From: Streptococcus sp. Marseille-Q6470
Lineage (GTDB): Bacteria > Bacillota > Bacilli > Lactobacillales > Streptococcaceae
DNA length: 64,000 bases
Reading direction: 5' to 3'
Assembly (NCBI RefSeq): GCF_946902905.1
Contig: NZ_OX336385.1
Location: 1 to 64,000 of the forward strand
Shown in pieces: positions 55,008-63,957 of this stretch. Below the pieces are notes generated by a model. The model saw only the letters and a program-made list of their open reading frames with translations, had not been told where the DNA came from and ran no database searches. The position numbers were made by a program, and so were the translations under genes. Numbering within the stretch: position 1 is the stretch's first letter; each line of letters opens with the position of its first letter.

Positions 55008-57344
55008 ATGGATAAAAATAAAATTATGGGCTTAAGCCAATCAGAAGTTAAAGATCGTCAGAAACAGGGACAGGTCAATGATTTCAAAGCTTCAGCTAGT
55101 ACCAGTACCTGGCAGATAGTGAAGAGAAATGTCTTTACTTTATTTAATGCTTTAAATTTTGCCATTGCCCTAGCTCTCGCCTTTGTTCAAGCTTGGAGCA
55201 ACCTAGTTTTCTTTGCAGTTATCTGTTTTAATGCTTTTTCAGGAATTGTGACTGAGCTACGTGCGAAACATATGGTTGACAAACTCAACCTCTTGAATAT
55301 AGAAAAGATTACGACAATTCGTGATGGACAAGAGATAGCTTTGGATCCCGAAGAACTTGTTTTAGACGATGTGATTCGTTTATCAGCAGGAGATCAGATC
55401 CCAAGTGATGCCATTGTCTTAGAAGGTTTTGCCGAAGTCAACGAAGCCATGCTAACGGGTGAAAGTGACTTGGTTCAAAAGGAAGTTGAAGACTTAATGA
55501 TGTCAGGTAGCTTTCTTGTCAGTGGTTCCGTCTTTGCCAAGGTCAAACATGTGGGGGCGGACAACTACGCAGCTAAGCTCATGCTTGAAGCCAAAACGGT
55601 GAAGCCAATCAACTCACGTATCATGAAATCGCTAGACCAACTAGCTGGCTTTACTGGGAAAATCATTATTCCTTTTGGAATTGCTCTCTTGCTTGAAGCC
55701 TTGGTCTTAAAAGGTTTGCCACTGAAATCTTCTGTAGTCAATTCATCTACAGCTCTTTTGGGGATGTTGCCTAAAGGAATTGCGCTCTTGACTATCACCT
55801 CTCTCTTAACCGCTGTTATCAAGCTTGGTTTGAAGAAGGTTTTAGTACAAGAAATGTATTCTGTTGAAACCTTGGCGCGCGTGGATATGCTCTGTCTGGA
55901 TAAGACAGGGACCATCACTCAAGGGAAGATGCAGCTTGAGACTGTCCTTCCTCTTACTCAAACTTACGATAAGGATGCCATTGCCAAAATACTAACTAGT
56001 TATATGGCACACAGTGGGGATAAAAATCCAACAGCTCAAGCTATCCGAACGCGTTTTGTGGGAGAGGTAGCTTATCCGATGATTTCAAGTCTTCCATTTT
56101 CTAGTGATCGAAAATGGGGAGCAATGGAATTGGAAGGTCTTGGAACTGTTTTCCTAGGAGCACCTGAAATGTTGTTAGAGGTTGAAGTTCCTGAAGCTAG
56201 AGAAGCTCTTGAACGAGGATCTCGTGTTCTGGTTCTGGCCCTCAGTCAAGAAAAACTTGACCATCAAAAACCGCATAAGCCATCTGATATTCAAGCCTTG
56301 GCTCTACTTGAGATTCTAGATCCAATCCGAGAAGGGGCTGCTGAAACTTTAGACTATCTTCGTTCTCAAGAAGTGGGATTGAAAATTATCTCTGGTGATA
56401 ATCCAGTCACTGTTTCAAGTATCGCTCAAAAAGCAGGTTTTGCAGACTATCACAGCTATGTAGATTGCTCGAAGATTACCGATGAAGAATTGATAGCCAT
56501 GACTGAGGAAACAGCTATTTTCGGACGTGTTTCCCCTCATCAAAAGAAACTGATTATCCAAACTCTGAAAAAAGCAGGTCATACCACTGCAATGACAGGG
56601 GATGGTGTCAATGATATTCTAGCTCTCCGTGAGGCAGATTGTTCCATTGTGATGGCTGAAGGAGACCCAGCGACTCGTCAGATTGCAAATCTGGTCCTCT
56701 TGAATTCAGATTTCAATGATGTTCCTGAGATTCTCTTTGAAGGTCGTCGTGTGGTCAATAACATTGCCCACATTGCTCCGATTTTCTTGATCAAGACCAT
56801 CTATTCCTTCTTGCTAGCAGTCATCTGTATTGCCAGTGCTTTGTTGGGTCGTACTGAATGGATTTTGATTTTCCCATTCATTCCTATTCAGATTACCATG
56901 ATTGACCAGTTTGTGGAAGGATTCCCACCGTTTGTATTGACTTTTGAGAGAAATATCAAACCTGTAGAACATAACTTCCTCAGAAAATCCATGCTTCGTG
57001 CTTTACCAAGCGCCTTGATGGTAGTCTTTAGCGTTTTGTTTATTAAAATTTTTGGAACCATTCAAGGCTGGACAGCCATTGAAATTTCGACACTTTTGTA
57101 TTATCTATTGGCATCAATTGGTTTCATGTCTGTAGTGAGAGCTTGCTTGCCATTTACCCTTTGGCGGGTTCTCTTGATTGTTTGGTCAGTTGGGGGCTTC
57201 CTTGGAACAGCTCTATTTCCAAGAATTCAAAAACTGCTTGAAATTTCAACCCTTACGGCACAAACGCTACCTGTCTATGTCGTCATGATGTTCATTTTTA
57301 TTGTGATTTTCATCCTGACAAGTCGTTATCAAATGAGAAAATAA
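55008..57344 (+). CDS. Cation-transporting P-type ATPase (CtpE-like)
   Basis: A 778-residue P-type pump. The actuator motif TGES is at about 150-153, the phosphorylated D298 is in DKTGT, and the nucleotide-domain and hinge motifs include TGDGVNDILALREAD. The membrane helix 4 motif is MLPKGIALL. No N-terminal heavy-metal domain is present. The pattern resembles the CtpE group, for which calcium uptake has been proposed, but the ion is not certain. The frame opens at 54996, but ATG 55008 is favoured by the promoter position; no ribosome binding site is present. Confidence 0.9.
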   Translation: MDKNKIMGLSQSEVKDRQKQGQVNDFKASASTSTWQIVKRNVFTLFNALNFAIALALAFVQAWSNLVFFAVICFNAFSGIVTELRAKHMVDKLNLLNIEKITTIRDGQEIALDPEELVLDDVIRLSAGDQIPSDAIVLEGFAEVNEAMLTGESDLVQKEVEDLMMSGSFLVSGSVFAKVKHVGADNYAAKLMLEAKTVKPINSRIMKSLDQLAGFTGKIIIPFGIALLLEALVLKGLPLKSSVVNSSTALLGMLPKGIALLTITSLLTAVIKLGLKKVLVQEMYSVETLARVDMLCLDKTGTITQGKMQLETVLPLTQTYDKDAIAKILTSYMAHSGDKNPTAQAIRTRFVGEVAYPMISSLPFSSDRKWGAMELEGLGTVFLGAPEMLLEVEVPEAREALERGSRVLVLALSQEKLDHQKPHKPSDIQALALLEILDPIREGAAETLDYLRSQEVGLKIISGDNPVTVSSIAQKAGFADYHSYVDCSKITDEELIAMTEETAIFGRVSPHQKKLIIQTLKKAGHTTAMTGDGVNDILALREADCSIVMAEGDPATRQIANLVLLNSDFNDVPEILFEGRRVVNNIAHIAPIFLIKTIYSFLLAVICIASALLGRTEWILIFPFIPIQITMIDQFVEGFPPFVLTFERNIKPVEHNFLRKSMLRALPSALMVVFSVLFIKIFGTIQGWTAIEISTLLYYLLASIGFMSVVRACLPFTLWRVLLIVWSVGGFLGTALFPRIQKLLEISTLTAQTLPVYVVMMFIFIVIFILTSRYQMRK

Positions 57345-57346
57345 AG

Positions 57347-57378
57347 AAAGACTGCAATCGATGGTTGCAGTCTTTTTT
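57347..57378 (+). terminator. Terminator of the P-type ATPase gene
   Basis: Stem AAAGACTGCAA/TTGCAGTCTTT with a 7-nt loop and T-run, starting two bases after the stop. Confidence 0.9.
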
Positions 57379-57403
57379 AGGTGCAGGATTGCTAGATAAA
57401 ATA

Positions 57404-57412
57404 TGGTATAAT
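57404..57412 (+). promoter_or_regulatory. Extended -10 promoter of the trmK operon
   Basis: TGG-TATAAT, 34 bp before ATG 57446. Confidence 0.7.
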
Positions 57413-57445
57413 AAAGGGAAATAGAGTTTTTGAAAGTGAGAGAAT

Positions 57446-58123
57446 ATGATTTCAAAGAGATTAGAAACGGTAGCTTCCTTTGTACCACAAGGAGCCGTTT
57501 TGCTAGATGTGGGGAGTGACCATGCTTATCTACCGATTGAATTAGTTGAAAAAGGTCACATCGAGCGTGCCATTGCAGGTGAAGTTGTAGTAGGTCCCTA
57601 CCAATCTGCGGTAAAAAACGTTGAAAGTCACGGATTGTCTGATAAAATCCAGGTTCGCTTGGCTAATGGCTTGGCAGCTTTCGAAGAAAGTGATCAGGTC
57701 TCTGTTATCACTATTGCAGGAATGGGTGGTCGTTTGATCGCTTCTATTTTAGAAGAGGGATTTGACAAACTAGCTCATGTTGAGCGTTTGATTCTCCAAC
57801 CCAATAATCGTGAGGACGACTTGCGTAGTTGGCTACAAGACCACGGTTTTCAAATTATCGCAGAAAGCATCCTAGAAGAAGCTGGCAAATTTTATGAGAT
57901 TCTAGTAGTGGAAGCGGGACAAATGAACTTGTCAGCAAGAGACACCCGTTTTGGTCCTTTCTTATCCAAAGAAGTCAGTCCAGTATTTGTTCAGAAATGG
58001 CAAAAAGAAGCTTCTAAGCTCGAGTTTGCCCTAGGCCAAATTCCAGAAAAAAATCAGGAGGAACGTCAAGTTCTAGTAGATAAAATTCAAGCTATCAAGG
58101 AGGTGCTCCATGCAAGCAAGTGA
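57446..58123 (+). CDS. trmK: tRNA (adenine(22)-N1)-methyltransferase
   Basis: A 225-residue class I methyltransferase. The SAM-binding motif is [15 protein letters not shown], with the later TIAGMGG motif and [13 protein letters not shown], followed by a C-terminal coiled coil (about 180-225). This is the TrmK/YqfN family, which makes m1A22 in tRNA and is essential or important in streptococci. Start ATG 57446 has a weak GTGAGAG site. Its 3' end overlaps the next gene by 14 bp. Confidence 0.92.
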   Translation: MISKRLETVASFVPQGAVLLDVGSDHAYLPIELVEKGHIERAIAGEVVVGPYQSAVKNVESHGLSDKIQVRLANGLAAFEESDQVSVITIAGMGGRLIASILEEGFDKLAHVERLILQPNNREDDLRSWLQDHGFQIIAESILEEAGKFYEILVVEAGQMNLSARDTRFGPFLSKEVSPVFVQKWQKEASKLEFALGQIPEKNQEERQVLVDKIQAIKEVLHASK

Positions 58124-58907
58124 AGTGATTAAACGTTATGAAATTTTTTGTCCCCAAAAATTTTCTATGGAGGGTGATAATCGTGGTCTGCAGATTGGAA
58201 CTTTGGACAAGGATATCCAAAAAGTTATGGTTGCCCTTGATATTCGTGAAGAAACAGTGGCTGAAGCTATTGAAAATGATGTTGATTTGATTATCGTTAA
58301 GCACGCGCCAATTTTCCGCCCAATCAAGGACTTGGTAGCCGATCGACCTCAAAATCAGATTTATATCGATCTCATCAAGCATGATATAGCAGTCTACGTT
58401 AGTCATACTAATATTGATATTGTTGAGAATGGTCTTAATGACTGGTTCTGCCAGATGCTAGGTATTGAGGATACAACTTATTTGCAGGAAACAGGTCCTG
58501 AACGAGGGATTGGACGCATTGGTAACATCCAATCTCAAACTTTTGAAGAATTTGCTAAGGTTGTCAAAGAAGTCTTTGCTCTCGATAGTTTACGAATGGT
58601 CTATTATCAAGATAGCGATTTAAGAAAGCAAATTTCAAGGGTTGCTATTTGTGGTGGTAGTGGGCAATCTTTCTATCCTGATGCCTTAGCTAAAGGTGCT
58701 GATGTCTATATTACTGGTGATATCTACTACCACACAGCTCAGGACATGCTATCAGACGGCTTGTTGGCTCTGGATCCTGGGCATTATATTGAGGTGCTCT
58801 TTATTGAAAAAATTGCAACGCTTCTGAACGAATGGAAGAAAGAGAACGCTTGGTCGCTAGAGGTTATCGCAAGTCAAGCATCCACAAATCCATTTCATCA
58901 TATCTAG
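58110..58907 (+). CDS. Nif3-like dinuclear metal-centre protein
   Basis: A 265-residue NIF3/YqfO-family protein. Metal-ligand motifs are VKHAPIF (the family usually has HHP), SHTNID and [10 protein letters not shown]. The family forms toroidal hexamers with two metals per subunit. Its biochemical role is unsettled and it is often called GTP cyclohydrolase I type 2-like. Here the first ligand pair reads KHAP. AAGGAGG inside trmK precedes ATG 58110, so translation is coupled. Confidence 0.9.
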   Translation: MQASEVIKRYEIFCPQKFSMEGDNRGLQIGTLDKDIQKVMVALDIREETVAEAIENDVDLIIVKHAPIFRPIKDLVADRPQNQIYIDLIKHDIAVYVSHTNIDIVENGLNDWFCQMLGIEDTTYLQETGPERGIGRIGNIQSQTFEEFAKVVKEVFALDSLRMVYYQDSDLRKQISRVAICGGSGQSFYPDALAKGADVYITGDIYYHTAQDMLSDGLLALDPGHYIEVLFIEKIATLLNEWKKENAWSLEVIASQASTNPFHHI

Positions 58908-58923
58908 ATAGAAGGTAAAGAAA

Positions 58924-60018
58924 ATGAGAAAGGTTGCCATTGTAGGGGCAGGAATTGTAGGGGCGACAGCTGCCTACTATCTCTCCAAAGAATCTGATAT
59001 GGAAGTAACTGTCTTTGACCATGGACATGGCCAGGCGACCAAGGCAGCAGCAGGAATTATCAGTCCCTGGTTTTCCAAACGTCGCAATAAAGCCTGGTAC
59101 AAGATGGCGCGCTTGGGAGCAGATTTCTATGTGGATTTATTAGCTGACTTAGAGAGAATCGGTCAAAAAGTTGATTTTTATCAGCAATCCGGGGTCTTTC
59201 TCCTTAAAAAAGACGACTCCAAACTAGAGGAACTCTATCAACTGGCTCTGCAACGTAGAGATGAATCTCCCTTAATTGGAGAATTAGCCATCTTAGACCA
59301 AGCGACTGCAAGTAACTTATTTCCAGGTATAGAGGGATTTGAGAGATTGCTCTATGCTTCTGGTGGAGCTCGAGTGGATGGGCAACTGTTAGTCAGTCGC
59401 TTACTTGAAGCCAGTCAGGTTAAGGTTATAAAGAAAAAGGTTAGTTTAAGACCTCTAGTATTGGGTTATCAGATAGACAATCAAATTTTTGACAAAGTTA
59501 TCTTGTCAACTGGTGCTTGGCTCGGTCATTTATTAGAGCCCTTAGGTTATGAAGTTGATGTTCGCCCACAAAAAGGACAACTCCGGGATTATCAGGTTGA
59601 TTTAGACATGGCATCTTATCCCGTCGTTATGCCTGAGGGAGAATGGGATTTGATTCCTTTTGCTGGTGGGAAATTGTCCTTAGGTGCTACACATGAAAAT
59701 GACATGGGATTTGACCTAGAAGTTGATGAAAGGTTGCTCCATCAAATGGCTGAAGAAGCAAGTCCATTTTATCCAAGTTTAAAAGATGCAATGATTAGTG
59801 GCGAACGCGTGGGAATTCGTGCCTACACTAGTGACTTCTCTCCGTTTTTTGGACAGGTGCCAGGATTGGAAGGTGTTTATGCAGCCAGCGGTCTAGGGTC
59901 ATCAGGACTCACAACTGGTCCTATTATCGGTTATCATCTGGCTCAAATGCTTCAAGGGAGAAGTGGAGTATTGGATCCAGCGGATTATCCGACTGAAAGA
60001 TATATTAAAAAGAAATAA
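58924..60018 (+). CDS. FAD-dependent D-amino-acid oxidase/dehydrogenase-like protein (DadA/DAO family)
   Basis: A 364-residue flavoprotein with the dinucleotide fold GAGIVGATAAYYLSK, FDHGHGQATKAAAGIISPW, a central STGAWLG segment and the C-terminal AASGLGSSGLTTGPIIG FAD loop. The DAO family includes D-amino acid dehydrogenases, glycine oxidase and sarcosine oxidase. The substrate is not known. It follows the Nif3 gene after 16 bp (AAGGTAAAG site) and is likely the third gene of the trmK operon. Confidence 0.9.
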   Translation: MRKVAIVGAGIVGATAAYYLSKESDMEVTVFDHGHGQATKAAAGIISPWFSKRRNKAWYKMARLGADFYVDLLADLERIGQKVDFYQQSGVFLLKKDDSKLEELYQLALQRRDESPLIGELAILDQATASNLFPGIEGFERLLYASGGARVDGQLLVSRLLEASQVKVIKKKVSLRPLVLGYQIDNQIFDKVILSTGAWLGHLLEPLGYEVDVRPQKGQLRDYQVDLDMASYPVVMPEGEWDLIPFAGGKLSLGATHENDMGFDLEVDERLLHQMAEEASPFYPSLKDAMISGERVGIRAYTSDFSPFFGQVPGLEGVYAASGLGSSGLTTGPIIGYHLAQMLQGRSGVLDPADYPTERYIKKK

Positions 60019-60044
60019 TCGTAAACTTTTTACCTAGTTTTTAC

Positions 60045-60078
60045 GATAGGGTTAGGATAGCAAATGACTTTCCCTATC
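60045..60078. promoter_or_regulatory. Inverted repeat around the galE -35 region
   Basis: GATAGGG (60045-60051) and CCCTATC (60072-60078), 20 bp apart, flank the galE -35 box. It may be an operator or a weak terminator of the upstream operon. Confidence 0.4.
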
Positions 60079-60092
60079 AAAAATGGTAAAAT
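60064..60092 (+). promoter_or_regulatory. Promoter of galE
   Basis: ATGACT (60064-60069), 17-bp spacer, TAAAAT (60087-60092) with TG-G before it. Confidence 0.65.
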
Positions 60093-60124
60093 GAAAAAAA
60101 TAATTCAAGAATAGAGGAAATAAG

Positions 60125-61144
60125 ATGCAAGAAAAGATTTTGGTAACAGGTGGAGCAGGTTTTATCGGAACTCACACTGTCATTGAACTGGTCCAAGCTG
60201 GACATCAGGTTGTTGTGGTAGATAATTTGGTTAACAGTAGCCGTAAAAGCCTAGAAGTAGTGGAAAGAATCACAGGAGTAGAAATTCCTTTCTACGAAGC
60301 TGATATCCGAGATACGGATACACTTCGCGATATTTTCAAACATGAAGAACCAACAGGTGTGATCCATTTTGCTGGTTTGAAGGCAGTTGGTGAGTCCACT
60401 CGTATCCCTCTTGCCTACTATGATAACAATATTGCCGGTACAGTTAGCCTTTTAAAAGCAATGGAAGAAAATAACTGCAAAAATATTATCTTCAGCTCTT
60501 CAGCAACGGTGTATGGAGATCCACATACTGTTCCAATCCTAGAAGATTTCCCACTTTCAGCTACCAACCCTTATGGCCGTACCAAGCTTATGCTGGAAGA
60601 AATCTTGACAGATATCTATAAAGCAGATTCAGAGTGGAACGTTGTTTTGCTTCGTTACTTCAACCCAATTGGAGCGCATGAGAGTGGAGACCTAGGAGAA
60701 AATCCAAACGGCATTCCAAACAACCTTCTACCGTATGTAACACAAGTCGCAGTTGGTAAGTTAGAACAAGTACAAGTCTTCGGTGATGACTATGATACAG
60801 AAGATGGAACAGGTGTTCGTGACTATATCCACGTTGTTGACTTAGCCAAAGGACACGTTGCAGCCCTTAAGAAGCTTCAAAAAGGCTCAGGACTCAATGT
60901 TTATAACCTTGGTACTGGGAAAGGCTACTCTGTTCTTGAAATTATTCAAAATATGGAAAAAGCTGTTGGACGCCCGATTCCTTACCGTATCGTTGAACGT
61001 CGCCCTGGTGATATCGCAGCTTGTTACTCAGACCCAGCAAAAGCTAAGGAAGAGCTCGGATGGGAAGCAGGACTTGGTATTACAGAAATGTGTGAGGATG
61101 CATGGCGTTGGCAAAGTAAGCATCCAAATGGATTTGAAGACTAA
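60125..61144 (+). CDS. galE: UDP-glucose 4-epimerase
   Basis: A 339-residue short-chain dehydrogenase/reductase enzyme. The NAD site is GGAGFIGTHT, followed by VVDNLVNS, SSSATVYG and the catalytic YGRTK, and RYFNPIGAHESG and RPGDIAACYSDP are typical of GalE. It interconverts UDP-glucose and UDP-galactose for galactose use and for wall or capsule polysaccharide. It could work downstream of the galactose released by the BgaA-like enzyme, which is inference. It stands alone, not in a gal operon. Confidence 0.95.
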   Translation: MQEKILVTGGAGFIGTHTVIELVQAGHQVVVVDNLVNSSRKSLEVVERITGVEIPFYEADIRDTDTLRDIFKHEEPTGVIHFAGLKAVGESTRIPLAYYDNNIAGTVSLLKAMEENNCKNIIFSSSATVYGDPHTVPILEDFPLSATNPYGRTKLMLEEILTDIYKADSEWNVVLLRYFNPIGAHESGDLGENPNGIPNNLLPYVTQVAVGKLEQVQVFGDDYDTEDGTGVRDYIHVVDLAKGHVAALKKLQKGSGLNVYNLGTGKGYSVLEIIQNMEKAVGRPIPYRIVERRPGDIAACYSDPAKAKEELGWEAGLGITEMCEDAWRWQSKHPNGFED

Positions 61145-61160
61145 TCGTTTGATTAAACAA

Positions 61161-61188
61161 AAAAAGAGGAAGTAATTCCTCTTTTTTT
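61161..61188 (+). terminator. Terminator of galE
   Basis: Stem AAAAAGAGGAA/TTCCTCTTTTT with a GTAA loop. The AT-rich gap from 61189 to 61395 holds no gene that I can see, only a possible plus-strand promoter (TATGCTAAACT near 61347). Confidence 0.92.
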
Positions 61189-61395
61189 ATAACTTTATAT
61201 GTGGTTGAAATAAAAAAATTGATTAGTGCTTAAGTGATAGAAAAATGTCTTAAAAGAACGGTTTATTTATTATTGAAATGCTGGAACAAATAAAAGTGAA
61301 ATTGTATAAAAATAGCTAGCAAAAGACTATAATTTTCTAGAAAAATATGCTAAACTAGAGAGAGTAGAAAATAGAAATCTATGTTCCACTAAATG

Positions 61396-61599
61396 TTAAG
61401 ATTCATCTATAATCAGAGCACGAGTAGGGCAATTTTTAACGGCTTCTAAAATGTCGTCCTTGCAAGTAATTTCTCGCTCTAATTGCTCAGATTCATCGTA
61501 AAAACGGACAATACCATTATCATGGTAGTCAAATAAATCTGAATAAGTTTGGCAGAGCCCACAAGCGATGCAGCGTTCAGGTATAAGTCTAATCTTCAT
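61396..61599 (-). CDS. Single-cluster [4Fe-4S] ferredoxin
   Basis: A 67-residue electron carrier with CIACGLC and a distant NCPTRA, the CxxCxxC...CP pattern of monocluster ferredoxins. The frame extends to 61686, but that part is hydrophobic noise overlapping the divergent gene. ATG 61599 (MKIRLIPERC) gives the proper N-terminus. There is no ribosome binding site; a TTGAGT-17-TACAAT promoter ends 6 nt before the ATG. The redox partner is unknown. Confidence 0.88.
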   Translation of the reverse strand: MKIRLIPERCIACGLCQTYSDLFDYHDNGIVRFYDESEQLEREITCKDDILEAVKNCPTRALIIDES

Positions 61600-61605
61600 A
61601 TTTAT

Positions 61606-61634
61606 ATTGTAATAAGAAACTAAAAAAAACTCAA
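61606..61634 (-). promoter_or_regulatory. Promoter of the ferredoxin gene (leaderless mRNA expected)
   Basis: Minus-strand TTGAGT (61629-61634), 17-bp spacer, TACAAT (61606-61611). The -35 box overlaps the ribosome binding site of the divergent LysM gene. Confidence 0.7.
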
Positions 61635-61644
61635 GGAGTAAGGT

Positions 61645-62136
61645 ATGGAAAAGGAACCGTGGCAAGAAGATATTTATGAAAATCAAGAAGAGGAATCAAG
61701 ATCAGAGCGTCGTCAACGAAACAAAAAAGGATCAGGTGTCGTTGCGAATCGTATTTTAACTGTTTTAGCTATTCTTTTCTTTGTCATTGTTGTTGGTATG
61801 GTAGTTGTCTTAGTCTACTTATCATCAGGTGGAAGCGACCGCACTTCAGCTCTGAAAGATTTTTATGATTCTTCAGCTCCAAAAGTAGAAGAAGTTACAA
61901 CAGTGGCTACTACTACTCAGTCAACAGAGACAACTGAAGCAGAAACAAACCAACAAGAGCATACAGAGGCACATACTGACTCTGAAGGAACAATCACAGT
62001 TTTACCAGGAGAGGGTGAAGCAGCGATTGCAGCTCGTGCTGGAATCTCTATTGCTCAACTGGAAGCCTTGAATCCTGGTCATATGTCTTCAGGAACTTGG
62101 TTTGCAAATCCTGGTGATGTCCTTAAGACAAGATAG
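61645..62136 (+). CDS. Membrane-anchored LysM-domain protein
   Basis: A 163-residue protein with a charged cytoplasmic N-terminus (about 1-38, rich in Glu and Arg), one membrane helix (about 40-63), a Thr/Glu-rich extracellular linker, and a C-terminal LysM-like domain (about 112-163: [19 protein letters not shown]...NPGDVLK). It probably binds peptidoglycan from the membrane side. Start ATG 61645 follows CAAGGAG. It is followed 8 bp later by cmk, so the two are co-transcribed. Confidence 0.85.
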   Translation: MEKEPWQEDIYENQEEESRSERRQRNKKGSGVVANRILTVLAILFFVIVVGMVVVLVYLSSGGSDRTSALKDFYDSSAPKVEEVTTVATTTQSTETTEAETNQQEHTEAHTDSEGTITVLPGEGEAAIAARAGISIAQLEALNPGHMSSGTWFANPGDVLKTR

Positions 62137-62144
62137 GAGTGACA

Positions 62145-62816
62145 ATGAAAACAATTCAGATTGCTATTGATGGACCAGCTTCAAGTGGTAAAAGTACAGT
62201 AGCAAAGATCATTGCTAAGGACTTTGGCTATACTTATCTGGATACGGGCGCTATGTATCGCGCTGCGACTTATATGGCCTTGAAAAACCAAATAAGTCCA
62301 GAAGAACCTTCTCAACTCCTTGAATTATTGGAGCAATATCCAATTAGCTTTGGACGTGCTGAAAATGGAGAGCAGCTTGTTTTCGTTGGAGATGTTGAGG
62401 TGACAAATCCAATCCGAGAAAATGAAGTAACAAACGCTGTTTCTGCCTTTGCCGCTATTCCAGCTGTTCGAGAGAAACTGGTTGCCCTCCAGCAAGAGAT
62501 TGCTAAACAAGGTGGTATTGTTATGGATGGGCGCGATATTGGTACTGTGGTCTTGCCTCAGGCTGAATTGAAGATTTTTCTAGTAGCATCTGTAGATGAG
62601 CGTGCAGAGCGTCGTTACAAGGAAAATCTTTCAAAGGGAATTGAAACCGATTTGGAAACTTTGAAAGAAGAGATTGCTGCGCGTGATTATAAAGATAGTC
62701 ATCGTGAAACTTCGCCCCTTAAACAAGCTGAAGATGCAATCTATTTGGATACAACAGGTCTTTCTATTCTAGAAGTTGTTGAAAAAATCAAATCAGAAGC
62801 TCAAAAACGTTTATAA
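62145..62816 (+). CDS. cmk: Cytidylate kinase
   Basis: A 223-residue enzyme that phosphorylates CMP and dCMP. The P-loop is [10 protein letters not shown], then [30 protein letters not shown] and [19 protein letters not shown]. The frame opens at GTG 62139, which overlaps the AGGAG site. ATG 62145 with 5-nt spacing is the better start. It ends at a terminator. Confidence 0.96.
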   Translation: MKTIQIAIDGPASSGKSTVAKIIAKDFGYTYLDTGAMYRAATYMALKNQISPEEPSQLLELLEQYPISFGRAENGEQLVFVGDVEVTNPIRENEVTNAVSAFAAIPAVREKLVALQQEIAKQGGIVMDGRDIGTVVLPQAELKIFLVASVDERAERRYKENLSKGIETDLETLKEEIAARDYKDSHRETSPLKQAEDAIYLDTTGLSILEVVEKIKSEAQKRL

Positions 62817-62825
62817 GAAACTTTA

Positions 62826-62859
62826 AAACGATTAACCAATTTTTGGTTAATCGTTTTTT
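62826..62859 (+). terminator. Terminator of cmk
   Basis: Perfect 13-bp stem AAACGATTAACCA/TGGTTAATCGTTT with a short T-rich loop and tail. Confidence 0.93.
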
Positions 62860-62867
62860 ATCATGAT

Positions 62868-62896
62868 TTGTCAAATAGTCTGTTTTAAGGTATAAT
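62868..62896 (+). promoter_or_regulatory. Promoter of the PhnA-like gene
   Basis: TTGTCA (62868-62873), 17-bp spacer, TATAAT (62891-62896). Confidence 0.85.
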
Positions 62897-62954
62897 AGTT
62901 GCTGTTAAAGAAAATTTGACATTCAAATAATCATAAATTTTTTAAGGAGATAAC

Positions 62955-63293
62955 ATGAATCATTTACCAAATTGCCCAAAATGTAATTCAGAATATGTAT
63001 ATGAAGATGGCGCACTTCTAGTTTGTCCAGAATGTGCTTACGAGTGGAATCCTGCTGAGCAAGCAGAAGCAGAAGAAGGCATTGTTGCCATCGATGCTAA
63101 TGGAAACAAACTAGCTGATGGAGATACAGTGACTTTGATCAAGGACCTTAAGGTCAAAGGTGCTCCTAAAGACCTCAAACAAGGAACTCGTGTGAAAAAC
63201 ATCCGTATTGTTGAAGGTGACCACAACATTGACTGTAAGATTGATGGTTTTGGCGCTATGAAACTTAAATCAGAATTTGTGAAGAAGATTTAA
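62955..63293 (+). CDS. PhnA-like zinc-ribbon protein (YjdM family)
   Basis: A 112-residue protein. The N-terminal zinc ribbon has CPKC and CPEC (C8, C11, C25, C28 approximately) and is followed by a beta-rich PhnA domain ([34 protein letters not shown]). Despite the old name, the family is not an established phosphonate enzyme and its function is unknown. Start ATG 62955 follows TAAGGAG. It is followed 2 bp later by a membrane protein gene. Confidence 0.88.
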   Translation: MNHLPNCPKCNSEYVYEDGALLVCPECAYEWNPAEQAEAEEGIVAIDANGNKLADGDTVTLIKDLKVKGAPKDLKQGTRVKNIRIVEGDHNIDCKIDGFGAMKLKSEFVKKI

Positions 63294-63295
63294 TC

Positions 63296-63928
63296 ATGAT
63301 TAAAAATGAAAAAGTAATATTTTATAGTCGTATCTTTTTATTCATAGTAGCCTTTACCGGTGTATACTTGGAGATCACCAAGCGTGGTGGTTTAGGGATG
63401 TTACTCTACTATACAGTCCTTTCTAACCTTTTGGTTGTACTCTTTATAGGATATCTTTTGATAAAGATGCGTAGTGGCGGTGATAGTTGGCAGAGTTCTG
63501 GTATTCTACGTCTCAAAGGTGGCGTCACTATGAGTATTATGATTACTTGTGTCATCTATCATTTCATGCTAGCTCCTTTGACGACAGATTTTTACCGTTT
63601 GGAAAATTTCCTTTGCCATTATATTGTCCCTCTCTGGTTTTTAGCAGATACAATTATTTTTGACAAGAGTCGCCAATATAAGTTGGTTGATCCCATGCTT
63701 TGGACTAGCCTTCCTTTGCTTTATATGATTTTTGCCCTCTTAAACGGTTTTGTTCTAAAGATGGATGTCCCTAATGCTAAGGATAGTCCCTTCCCTTATT
63801 TCTTTTTGAATGCTACCAAACATGGTTGGGGCTTTGTCTTTAAATGGGCAGCCACTATCTTTGTTGCCTACATGGTTTCAGGATATCTCTTTTATCTTGT
63901 GAAAAGCATTAAAAAATCAAAGAAATAA
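63296..63928 (+). CDS. Pr6Pr-type membrane protein
   Basis: A 210-residue protein with about six membrane helices and the features YYTVLSNLLVVLFIGYLL, YHFMLAP and HYIVPLWFLADTIIFD. These fit the FAR-17a/AIG1-like Pr6Pr family, whose bacterial role is unknown. The ATG lies 2 bp after the PhnA-like stop, so the two form an operon. Its stop overlaps the first base of the terminator stem. Confidence 0.8.
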   Translation: MIKNEKVIFYSRIFLFIVAFTGVYLEITKRGGLGMLLYYTVLSNLLVVLFIGYLLIKMRSGGDSWQSSGILRLKGGVTMSIMITCVIYHFMLAPLTTDFYRLENFLCHYIVPLWFLADTIIFDKSRQYKLVDPMLWTSLPLLYMIFALLNGFVLKMDVPNAKDSPFPYFFLNATKHGWGFVFKWAATIFVAYMVSGYLFYLVKSIKKSKK

Positions 63929-63957
63929 AATAGTACCCTATAGGGGTACTATTTTTG
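63928..63957 (+). terminator. Terminator at the end of the window
   Basis: Stem AAATAGTACCC/GGGTACTATTT with a short TATAG loop and T-run. Nothing further is identifiable to 64000. Confidence 0.88.

Noticed and set aside
61330..61357. Plus-strand promoter near 61347 as proof of an RNA gene in the galE-ferredoxin gap
   Set aside because: The -10-like sequence (TATGCTAAACT) is weak and no terminator follows before the ferredoxin gene; kept only as a possible origin of the LysM transcript.
61600..61686. 29-residue extension of the ferredoxin
   Set aside because: Hydrophobic stretch overlapping the divergent LysM gene; ferredoxins of this type start at MKIRLIPE-like sequence.
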